12,983 nucleotides of DNA, taken from Dehalococcoidia bacterium UBA2991 (GTDB lineage Bacteria; Chloroflexota; Dehalococcoidia; Tepidiformales; Tepidiformaceae). The stretch's first letter is position 1; every line of letters begins with the position of its first letter. Below are positions 1 through 5,734 of this stretch, piece after piece. Under the pieces are notes generated by a model. The model was not told the origin of the DNA. It searched no databases and was given only the letters and a program-made list of their open reading frames with translations. The stretch lies in the NCBI GenBank assembly GCA_002346645.1, contig DEAD01000011.1:1-12983 (forward strand), read 5' to 3'. A program made the position numbers and the translations under genes.

Positions 1-1
1 G

Positions 2-739
2 CCTCAGCACTACGAAAAGTACGAATACGAAAAAAAGTACAAGCAGATGCATGTCGCCAAGGTAGTTCGGGCCAACTGGAAGACGAACCAGGAGGCATTC
101 ATGGAGGGCTATCACATTATTGCCACCCACCCCCAGCTCATGGTCCATGGTGGCGACGGTGCTAACCACCAATACGATTCCTTTGGAAACTGGTCCCGAG
201 CGGTCACAATTGCTGCCCGCTCCAGTGCTCACCGAAACATCCATCCACCTAGCGATGAGATCTTCGAGACGCGGCACAAGATGGCTAACATGATGCGGGA
301 GACCCTCCGGGAAACTATTGGAGATCGTGTTGACAAGTACTGCGACGCGGAGCTTATCGATGGACAGTACAACAACCTCTTCCCGAACTTTCATCCTTGG
401 GGATCGTTCAGCCGGATCGTCTATCGATTTCGCCCTTACGGTGATGATTCGGACATGAGCATCATGGAAGTGATTTATCTCGCACCCTGGCCGGAGGGCC
501 AGCCGAAACCACCTGCGGCGCCCATACACTGGCTCGGCCCTGATGATCCTTGGACTGATGCTCCTGAGATGGGTGGCCTTGCCCGTGTTCTTAACCAGGA
601 CAGCTATAACCTACCTAAGGTCCAAAAGGGCCTTAAGGCTAAGCGTGATCCATATGTGTATTTGGCTGCCTACGAGGAGGGGAAAGTGCGGCATTTCCAC
701 CATCTCTACGACCAATGGGTGGCTAATGGCACTGGTTAG
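2..739 (+). CDS. Rieske-type ring-hydroxylating oxygenase, alpha subunit, C-terminal catalytic part (5' truncated by window)
   Basis: The frame is open from base 2, so the start and the N-terminal Rieske [2Fe-2S] domain lie outside; 245 codons plus TAG are present. Seen: an N-x-E-x(4)-G-Y-H-x(4)-H block (bases about 86-130) whose two histidines (codons at 113 and 128) match the mononuclear Fe(II) ligands of Rieske oxygenases. Further on, a NQDSYN segment followed by VQKGL (Asp codon at 599) fits the third, carboxylate ligand plus the usual Q-x-G-L context. Known for the family: the alpha subunit binds O2 and the substrate at this iron and hydroxylates aromatic or other C-H substrates with electrons from a ferredoxin/reductase. 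Inferred: the downstream acyl-CoA synthetase suggests catabolism of an aromatic or other carboxylic compound, but the substrate cannot be read from this fragment. It is followed after 21 bases by a small CxxC gene, probably in one operon. I am sure of the superfamily, not of the substrate. Confidence 0.85.
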   Translation, partial: PQHYEKYEYEKKYKQMHVAKVVRANWKTNQEAFMEGYHIIATHPQLMVHGGDGANHQYDSFGNWSRAVTIAARSSAHRNIHPPSDEIFETRHKMANMMRETLRETIGDRVDKYCDAELIDGQYNNLFPNFHPWGSFSRIVYRFRPYGDDSDMSIMEVIYLAPWPEGQPKPPAAPIHWLGPDDPWTDAPEMGGLARVLNQDSYNLPKVQKGLKAKRDPYVYLAAYEEGKVRHFHHLYDQWVANGTG

Positions 740-760
740 GCCGTAGGCCAGGGAAAGATA

Positions 761-955
761 ATGCCTCTACGACGCTGCAAGTTCTGCCCCGCGCCTCCTC
801 TTGAGGAAGTTGCTGTCTCTATTTGGACGGATGACCCGAAAGACGTTCGTAGAGAGACGGTCTCTTTGTGCCGGAAGCACCTTTTGCGTCTTCGGAAGGC
901 TGGTGTAGAGGGTCATGAGCATCGTGGTTTCCGCTACCGGCCCGGCTTCTGGTAG
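761..955 (+). CDS. Small cysteine-rich (CxxC...CxxH) protein of unknown function
   Basis: A 64-residue protein starting with ATG, 21 bases after the oxygenase stop; a purine-rich GGGAAAG precedes the start. Seen: C6-x2-C9 near the N-terminus and C37-x2-H40 in the middle, a spacing that could bind one zinc ion. Between them is a mostly polar stretch, and after them a basic segment rich in Arg, Lys and His ending in an aromatic/Pro tail (RPGFW). No membrane segment or signal peptide. I do not recognise the family. Its position between an oxygenase alpha subunit and an acyl-CoA synthetase suggests an accessory role in the same pathway or operon, which is inference only. It could also be a small nucleic-acid-binding zinc finger. 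A 62-base gap with a weak inverted repeat separates it from the synthetase. Confidence 0.6.
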   Translation: MPLRRCKFCPAPPLEEVAVSIWTDDPKDVRRETVSLCRKHLLRLRKAGVEGHEHRGFRYRPGFW

Positions 956-978
956 GCTCGCACCCGCGCTCCGCGAGC
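956..978 (+). repeat. Short inverted repeat between the CxxC gene and the acyl-CoA synthetase
   Basis: GCTCGC (956-961) and GCGAGC (973-978) form a 6-bp stem with an 11-base loop, extendable outward by a G-U and an A-T pair. It starts right after the stop codon of the small gene. No T-tract follows, so it is not a convincing terminator. It could be an mRNA stability or processing hairpin inside the operon. Confidence 0.3.
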
Positions 979-1017
979 TTCCGTTAGAGATGCTCGCCTA
1001 AGGGAGGCCAGAAAGCC

Positions 1018-2589
1018 ATGGGCGAGTGGCTCGTAGGCGATATCCTCGAGCGTAGTGTCCTTCTCTACGGTGATCGTCCCGCTGTCATTGATGGCGAGGT
1101 TCGCCGTAACTATGCTGAGACTTCGGGGCGAATTCGTTCACTTGCTGCGGGCCTTCTCTCCCTCGGTATCCAACCCAGCCAGCATATCGGGATCCTTGCT
1201 GGCAACTCGCACCGCTACTTCGAGACCTACTTCGCCGCGCATTACGCGGGCACTCCTCTCGCTCCCTTAAACATCCGCCTTTCGGGACCTGAGTTGGAGT
1301 TCATCATTAATGATGGGGACTTGAGGGCCTTGCTTGTTGGGCCTGAGTATCTGGAGCTGCTGGATTCCTTTCGCGACCGTCTTCCGAAGCTTGAGCATGT
1401 CATTCTGTTAGCGGACAACGCTCCTGAGGGGATGGCAGCGTATGAGGAGCTGGTCAAGGGGAGCGAACCCCTGGCGGAACCCGCTAGGGACTGGCGAGAG
1501 GAGGACATGATCAACCTCTGCTACACAGGGGGTACCACAGGGTTGCCCAAAGGGGTCATGCTCTCCCAGCGTAATGTTGTTGCTAACGCCCAGCATAGTC
1601 AGATGACGTTTTCCTTTGAGGAGTCAGATGTCTGGCTCCACGCAGCTCCTATGTTCCATCTTGCCGACGCCTGGGCTTGTTACTCTGTGACAGCCGCTGG
1701 TGGAGCGCATGCCTTTGTACCCGGCTTCGCGCCCGAGCCATTTTTGGAAATCGTTCAAGATGCTGGTGTGACCGCCACTATTCTTGTGCCTACGATGATC
1801 AATTTTGTAGTTAATCATCCCAAGGTCCCGGACTTTGAACTTTCCTCGCTGCGGGCGCTCCTTTTCGGCGCTTCACCTATGCCCACCGAACGTATTCTTG
1901 CAGCCCGGGAAATCTTTGGCCCCATTCTTGCTCAGGCTTATGGCATGACCGAGACAGCCCCGTTGCTTACTGCCCAGAGGCTTGAGTGGCTTGATTACGA
2001 CACTCCCGAAGGCATCGAGCGGCTAGCCTCCTGTGGGCGCCAGGTGCAGGGGGTAGCCGTTCGTGTAGTCGATGAAGATGGAGGCCCCGTCCCTCCTGGT
2101 GGAACCGGTGAGGTGGTGGCTCGTGGTCCGAACGTCATGCTCGGGTATTGGAATCGCCCAGAGGAAACTGCCGCTGTTCTGAAGGACGGCTGGATGCACA
2201 CAGGCGATGTGGCTCGTATTGATGACCAAGGGTTCATTTACATTGTGGATCGGTCGAAGGACATGATTGTGAGCGGGGGTGAGAACGTTTACACCACTGA
2301 GACTGAGGGGGCTCTTTACGAGCATGCTGCTGTTCTCGAGGCAGCAGTCTTTGGGATTCCCGATGACCAATGGGGGGAGGCAGTCCATGCAGCTGTCGTT
2401 CTGCATGAGGGCTTGAGCGCGACCGAAACTGATCTTATCAAGCATTGCAGGGCACTCATTGCAGGCTACAAGTGTCCGAAGAGCGTTGAGTTCCACGATA
2501 CGCCGCTTCCGAAGTCTGGGGCCGGGAAGATTCTGAAAACTGCTCTTCGAGCGTCCTGGTGGGAAGGCTATGAGAGGGGTGTGAACTAG
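1018..2589 (+). CDS. AMP-forming acyl-CoA synthetase (class I adenylate-forming ligase)
   Basis: 523 residues, the usual length for fatty-acyl/aryl-CoA ligases. Known reaction: carboxylate + ATP + CoA to acyl-CoA + AMP + PPi via an acyl-adenylate, in the cytoplasm. Seen: the P-loop-like motif YTGGTTGLPKG at residues 169-179; the adenine/acyl-adenylate motif YGMTET at 308-313; the GWMHTGD motif (391-397) with the ribose-binding Asp397; the hinge region with D411-R412 followed by SKDMIVSGGENVY; and the C-terminal PKSGAGK with the adenylation lysine K504. The start is an ATG preceded by AGGGAGG with good spacing. Context: third gene behind a Rieske oxygenase, so it may activate a substrate or product of that pathway, although the sequence does not tell fatty from aromatic acids. 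PPi from this reaction could feed the membrane pyrophosphatase encoded 3 kb away. Its stop is 13 bases from the stop of the convergent ferredoxin gene, with no room for a separate terminator. Confidence 0.93.
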   Translation: MGEWLVGDILERSVLLYGDRPAVIDGEVRRNYAETSGRIRSLAAGLLSLGIQPSQHIGILAGNSHRYFETYFAAHYAGTPLAPLNIRLSGPELEFIINDGDLRALLVGPEYLELLDSFRDRLPKLEHVILLADNAPEGMAAYEELVKGSEPLAEPARDWREEDMINLCYTGGTTGLPKGVMLSQRNVVANAQHSQMTFSFEESDVWLHAAPMFHLADAWACYSVTAAGGAHAFVPGFAPEPFLEIVQDAGVTATILVPTMINFVVNHPKVPDFELSSLRALLFGASPMPTERILAAREIFGPILAQAYGMTETAPLLTAQRLEWLDYDTPEGIERLASCGRQVQGVAVRVVDEDGGPVPPGGTGEVVARGPNVMLGYWNRPEETAAVLKDGWMHTGDVARIDDQGFIYIVDRSKDMIVSGGENVYTTETEGALYEHAAVLEAAVFGIPDDQWGEAVHAAVVLHEGLSATETDLIKHCRALIAGYKCPKSVEFHDTPLPKSGAGKILKTALRASWWEGYERGVN

Positions 2590-2602
2590 TAAGAGTAAGT
2601 TG

Positions 2603-3010
2603 CTAATTTGAGAGCGGGTTCTCCCCTATCAAGAGATCCTTTACTGCTTGTCCCCCGCTAAGGTCCTCTGCGATCACGCGCTCGAGTTGCTCTGGGCAAA
2701 GGCCTCCGTACCAGCGTCCTTCTGGGTAGATCACTGCAACAGGTCCCGTCTCGCAGATTCGGAGACAGCCAACCTTTGTGCGATAGATCGGGAGCGAACC
2801 ATCTCTTTTGTTCAGCTCTCCCACGCGCCGTTTTAAGTGGAGCCATGCAGTCTCGCCTTCTTCAGGTGTGCAGCAGTCTGGCCCAGTACAGATGAAAATG
2901 TGGCGGCTGTAGTCGCCCACACCTCTGCGTTCCGCTTCTGCGCGTGCTCTAAAAAGGTCTGGCCCTTTTTCGTCAGTCATGATTCTTTTTGAGAGGATAG
3001 GGTAATCCAC
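2603..3010 (-). CDS. Thioredoxin-like [2Fe-2S] ferredoxin
   Basis: 135 residues from a GTG at 3010. Seen: C41-TGPDC46-C47 near the end of the first beta strand, then VGC82-LRIC86-ETGPVAVIYPEG. This is the signature of the thioredoxin-fold [2Fe-2S] ferredoxins (the NuoE/Shethna-like group), with four cluster cysteines as C-x(4-5)-C...C-x3-C. Known role: one-electron carrier; the partner varies. The start is GTG because an AGGA lies about 9 bases upstream. The internal ATG at 2980 (residue 11) has no ribosome-binding site, but it would leave the domain intact and cannot be excluded. The first ~35 residues are charged and probably a helical extension. It lies downstream of the riboswitch-controlled zinc-ribbon gene but is separated from it by a strong hairpin at 3044-3072, so it is probably transcribed separately or by readthrough. 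A role as electron donor to the neighbouring oxygenase is possible but unproven. Confidence 0.85.
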   Translation of the reverse strand: MDYPILSKRIMTDEKGPDLFRARAEAERRGVGDYSRHIFICTGPDCCTPEEGETAWLHLKRRVGELNKRDGSLPIYRTKVGCLRICETGPVAVIYPEGRWYGGLCPEQLERVIAEDLSGGQAVKDLLIGENPLSN

Positions 3011-3043
3011 GTGGCTGGTCCTGCCGTGGTCTCAAGGAAATGA

Positions 3044-3072
3044 GAAGCCCCCGCCTTGAAAGCGGGGGCTTC
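3044..3072 (-). terminator. Strong GC-rich hairpin, likely terminator of the zinc-ribbon gene
   Basis: A perfect 11-bp inverted repeat (3044-3054 with 3062-3072, GAAGCCCCCGC/GCGGGGGCTTC) with a 7-base loop lies 25 bases after the TAA of the 72-residue zinc-ribbon gene. On the minus strand it is followed by TCATTTCCTTGAG, a modest pyrimidine run rather than a pure T-tract. It lies before the ferredoxin start, so readthrough would give a two-gene transcript. Confidence 0.6.
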
Positions 3073-3096
3073 AAGTCCCAAAGGTGGGGCTAGCTA

Positions 3097-3315
3097 TTAC
3101 AGGCGCAGCTTGCCGTGAGACGGCTGGCGGCGCCGTTGCCGCTGTGGCAGAGCTGCTTCTTCGGCAGCTAGGTCAATAGGCGGTCGTGTAAGCACCTCGT
3201 GGACGTAGCCGCACATGATGCAGCTGCCATAGGTGCCGTGCCAGTCTCGCTCCACAATTATGGAGCCACTGCATTTGGGGCATGTCTGGGGTGGGGCCTC
3301 TTGCAAGGCAGGCAT
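3097..3315 (-). CDS. 72-residue zinc-ribbon protein of unknown function, behind a c-di-AMP riboswitch
   Basis: The start is the ATG at 3315 because AGGAGAAG (3323-3330) sits just upstream. The frame stays open further 5' (to about 3498), but that region is the riboswitch. Seen: C12-PK-C15 and C32-IM-C35 form a classic two-knuckle zinc ribbon with the pattern CPKC...GxxxSCxMCGY. The C-terminal half is a charged tail with a QRQRRRQ basic patch. No membrane segment or signal. I cannot assign a function. Zinc ribbons of this size are often nucleic-acid- or protein-binding adaptors. Regulation is the notable point: the 5' leader of about 230 bases carries a cyclic di-AMP riboswitch with a candidate terminator hairpin, so expression should fall when c-di-AMP is high. 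The gene ends 25 bases before a strong hairpin and may be monocistronic. Confidence 0.8.
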   Translation of the reverse strand: MPALQEAPPQTCPKCSGSIIVERDWHGTYGSCIMCGYVHEVLTRPPIDLAAEEAALPQRQRRRQPSHGKLRL

Positions 3316-3362
3316 GGGGAACTTCTCCTGGGTTCCATGAGGAAAGAAAATCAGACCTCGAA

Positions 3363-3379
3363 GCGAGCATCCTGCTCGC
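3363..3379 (-). terminator. Candidate riboswitch expression-platform terminator
   Basis: GCGAGCA (3379-3373 on the minus strand) and TGCTCGC (3369-3363) pair perfectly over 7 bp with a 3-base loop (or 6 bp with 5). This lies immediately 3' of the riboswitch core and upstream of the Shine-Dalgarno of the zinc-ribbon gene. About 10 bases later on the minus strand comes GATTTTCTTTCC, a T-rich run. The arrangement fits transcription attenuation, although the T-run is not directly abutting. Confidence 0.45.
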
Positions 3380-3380
3380 C

Positions 3381-3502
3381 AGGCCTTCCACGTGCATACG
3401 GGGTTAGCTGACGGGTTCGGGCGGAAGGTTGCCCTAGGGACTGGAGATGCCCCATTCACCCCGGAATTTGGTTCCCCCGCTGCGCCATCCAGGCGCACTC
3501 TG
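3381..3502 (-). promoter_or_regulatory. Cyclic di-AMP riboswitch (ydaO/yuaA leader family)
   Basis: Read 5' to 3' on the minus strand this stretch carries the family's conserved blocks in order. First, a possible P1 strand GTGC (about 3497-3494). Next, a small hairpin GCC-TGGAT-GGC. Then GCGGGGGAACC (3480-3470), CCGGGGTGAATGGGG (about 3463-3449), TAGGGCAACCTTCC (3436-3423), CCCGAACCCGTCAGCTAACC (from about 3421), then CCGTATGCAC and GTGGAAGG (to 3384). GGAAGG (3389-3384) is complementary to CCTTCC (3428-3423), the long-range pairing of this class; GCAC can pair back to GTGC as P1. Known: the class binds two c-di-AMP molecules and normally switches genes off, typically cell-wall hydrolases and K+/osmolyte transporters. 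Here it precedes a small zinc-ribbon gene. The match of the CCCGAACCCG-TCAGCTAACC block makes the call firm. Confidence 0.92.
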
Positions 3503-3550
3503 CAAGTTTTTGCTTATACCGAGCGCTAGCTCCTTGCGGAGCCCCCTGAA

Positions 3551-3578
3551 ATTAGCAGTCCCAAGATCCCGATGTCAA
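3551..3578 (-). promoter_or_regulatory. Candidate sigma70-type promoter for the riboswitch transcript
   Basis: On the minus strand a perfect TTGACA (3578-3573) is followed after 16 bases by GCTAAT (3556-3551); TAATTT at 3554-3549 with an 18-base spacer is an alternative -10. The start point would be near 3543, right at a small GCTCC-GCAA-GGAGC hairpin (3542-3529) and about 40 bases before the riboswitch core. The position makes sense, since the upstream pyrophosphatase paralogue ends at 3640. Confidence 0.5.
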
Positions 3579-3605
3579 GGACTTTGGGAAGGAAATCACA
3601 AATTA

Positions 3606-3650
3606 AATTGCAATTCACCCTATATTTTTCTGTAGATATCTAGGTACCTA
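3606..3650 (-). repeat. Cluster of AT-rich palindromes around the end of the pyrophosphatase paralogue
   Basis: Three perfect 10-bp palindromes lie within 45 bases: AATTGCAATT (3606-3615), TAGATATCTA (3633-3642) and the overlapping TAGGTACCTA (3641-3650), the last two spanning the stop codon. They have no loops and no U-tract, so they are not a standard terminator. They may be protein-binding sites or chance. Confidence 0.3.
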
Positions 3651-5688
3651 CCAATGCAGGTGCAATTACGACACTCCCTGCTCCCACCCATAAGGCAAGC
3701 GCCAACCCCGCCTCTCTACCGACGATACTTCTGCCTTTATCCCTGTCCTGTGCTGCCAGTGCAATCCCTGCGATCAGCGTTGCAATTGCACCTCCTGTTG
3801 CTACTTCCCAGCCAGCATTTCCCCCGAAGGATTGCCTTGCGATCAGGACCACTCCTACTGGGAGCGCTCCTGCAATTAAGAGTCCTCCCCAGGCCTTGAT
3901 TTTGACCCAACTTTCCCTGGGTGCTGAAAGGCTGATTACCCCGAGCAGGGCTATAAGGCCTACTAGTGCCCCCAATCCCGTTAGGCCATCTAGTTGTATG
4001 GGTGGCAGAGGCGGGAACGGCCAGGGGCCTCCTTGGAACGTTCCTGGGTTTTCCGTGAGGCCGCCCTGCTGAGTGCGCAATTTCATTAGGTGTCTGGCCT
4101 CATCCTCTGCTGCCAGCATTAGCTGGGCCACATCTGATTTAGCAAAGTCTTGGCGATCGAGGAGGGCGCGGTAAGTTTCTAGCTCGTATGCCGCTGCTGT
4201 CTCTGGGGCAGCCCCTTTGGGAATCACACCAAGATCGGCTGCTAGGTTGATGTATTGAGGTACGTTCTTCTCCGCAATATTTCCAAGTTCCGTTCGGACT
4301 GCCAATAACAATGCAGCAACAGAGACAGCTCCCACGAGTACCGTCCAGCCAACCGCCTGCCCCCAACCTGACGCCAGGGCTCGATTAGCTGTCCTGGAGA
4401 GGGGCTCTAGCGGTATTGGGACGTGCCCGTCTTCAGGTGGCCGTTCGTCTTTGCGTACCCGCTCGGCCAAGGCGACTGCGTTTGCCGTTCCTGAACCGAA
4501 CCAACTCACCGCATTACCTGATGGTGCTAGAGAGAGCGCCCCTGCTGCCGCCATTGCTATCCCGTAAAAGGCAGTTGTCGTTGAGCTCACACCAGCGATC
4601 TCCACCTGTCGACCTATTACGAAGGCGGCTACTAGTGCAGCCCCGGCTAGCAGGAGGAAGACCAATCCTATGTTCGAATGTTCCTTGCCATGTTTTGTCA
4701 GGCTTCGCCCGCTGAGAAATATCAGGGCGCTCATGCACCAACCTGTCAGTGCTGCCCCGGAGAACCACCAACGCCCCTCTTCCAGCAATACGAGTGGTGC
4801 AGTGAACGAGAGTGCCGCGGTAAGTAGGGCCGCGATCAAGTAGCCAGCTATGACTGCCTTGCCTGCGTTCCGCAGTGTTCGGGCCCAGAATGGCAATGTG
4901 ATTGCGGAGATCGTTGTTGCAAGCAGTCCTAGTGCTATCAAGACCAAAGGTGCTATTAGCCAGATGTCCTCAGCGCTGAACTGGGCTATTGGTGCACCCA
5001 GCACCATTCCTCCTGCGCTACCTGCAGCAACCAAAGCTAGAGTCTCTGCGCTACCGCCAGTGCTATCTGCGGATTGCCCCGTTTTAGATTGGAGTCCTTG
5101 ATCGTTGCTTTGGTTGCTTGCTGCCATGAGCCTTGTCGCTAGGGCGGTCAGTGCTGCTCCTGCTCCTACCCCTAGTACTAGGAAGGCCGCCCGCTCGTTT
5201 GAGATGTCCACGAAGCGCGTCGCGATTCCGTAGAGCCCTGCAACGGTTACCACCGCCAATACACCCCCTACCAACGCGGGTGCCGCCCCTCCCCAGAGCG
5301 TGATGGCTAGAGCCTGACGAAGCGTGCGGTCAGCGGTGGTTGCAGCTCGCACGCTCACTTGTTGGGCTAGTAAGAAACCTATGCCTGCTGCAGCAGCCGC
5401 AGCTAAAACTCCAGCTAAGACCGCCAGACCTGCGATAGCGCCTGAACTGATGCTCTCTCGGTAGACCCCAACTATCGCGCCGAATGCAGATCCCGCTGAC
5501 AGTGCCGCTCCGAAAGCTAGGATGAGCAGTTGGAAAAGGTATGAGCTTGTAAGACCGACTTTTTTGCCTGCAGCAGCAATTACTTCCTTGCTGGGGTTGG
5601 TACGAATAAGGACGTCAGCGGCGAACCATATCGCAAAGGAAATGCTAACGACGGCTGCAAGCGGAACCGCAAGCTGAGCCACGATCAC
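3640..5688 (-). CDS. Membrane pyrophosphatase paralogue lacking catalytic residues (pseudoenzyme), with extracytoplasmic insert
   Basis: 682 residues, polytopic, from a GTG at 5688 with GGGAGG eight bases upstream, 46 bases after the hppA stop. Hand alignment with the adjacent pyrophosphatase: residues 102-134 (GIGFLLAQQVSVRAATTAD...) match its helix after SLSYLIGAIL; FYGIAMAAAGAL (374-385) matches FYGIALAAVGML; SWFGSGTANAVALAER (395-410) aligns with DAYGPVADNAGGIAEQ, keeping G398, N403, A404 and E409 but changing both Asp to S395 and A402. N435/G441/G443 align with GNTTAATGKG, but the essential Lys becomes W442. GLLIAGALPVGVVL...SFGG (602-623) matches GLLAVAVPIFVGAV...SLGG. The DVGADLVGKVE, DNVGDNVGD and DTVGDPFKDTSGPS motifs are absent. 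Residues about 466-566 are a hydrophilic, partly helical insert ending in a Pro-rich GPWPFPPLPPI, where the active enzyme has a short outer loop between helices 12 and 13. The reading frame is intact, so it is a maintained gene. It likely acts as a non-catalytic partner or sensor. PPi hydrolysis is not expected. Confidence 0.8.
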   Translation of the reverse strand: MIVAQLAVPLAAVVSISFAIWFAADVLIRTNPSKEVIAAAGKKVGLTSSYLFQLLILAFGAALSAGSAFGAIVGVYRESISSGAIAGLAVLAGVLAAAAAAGIGFLLAQQVSVRAATTADRTLRQALAITLWGGAAPALVGGVLAVVTVAGLYGIATRFVDISNERAAFLVLGVGAGAALTALATRLMAASNQSNDQGLQSKTGQSADSTGGSAETLALVAAGSAGGMVLGAPIAQFSAEDIWLIAPLVLIALGLLATTISAITLPFWARTLRNAGKAVIAGYLIAALLTAALSFTAPLVLLEEGRWWFSGAALTGWCMSALIFLSGRSLTKHGKEHSNIGLVFLLLAGAALVAAFVIGRQVEIAGVSSTTTAFYGIAMAAAGALSLAPSGNAVSWFGSGTANAVALAERVRKDERPPEDGHVPIPLEPLSRTANRALASGWGQAVGWTVLVGAVSVAALLLAVRTELGNIAEKNVPQYINLAADLGVIPKGAAPETAAAYELETYRALLDRQDFAKSDVAQLMLAAEDEARHLMKLRTQQGGLTENPGTFQGGPWPFPPLPPIQLDGLTGLGALVGLIALLGVISLSAPRESWVKIKAWGGLLIAGALPVGVVLIARQSFGGNAGWEVATGGAIATLIAGIALAAQDRDKGRSIVGREAGLALALWVGAGSVVIAPALVGT

Positions 5689-5734
5689 CGCTTGCCTCCC
5701 TACCGGCCCCCGCGGGGCGCGGCTGGTGGCTACG

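Noticed and set aside
2023..2496. Minus-strand open frame of 157 codons opposite the acyl-CoA synthetase
   Set aside because: Antisense shadow of a gene with all catalytic motifs; no recognisable domain.
3316..3498. N-terminal extension of the zinc-ribbon protein to 133 residues
   Set aside because: This stretch is the c-di-AMP riboswitch and its expression platform; the ATG at 3315 has a strong ribosome-binding site.
3640..5688. Pyrophosphatase paralogue as a decaying pseudogene
   Set aside because: The frame is uninterrupted for 682 codons, has a good ribosome-binding site, keeps hydrophobic helix patterns and carries an organised insert, so it appears to be maintained.
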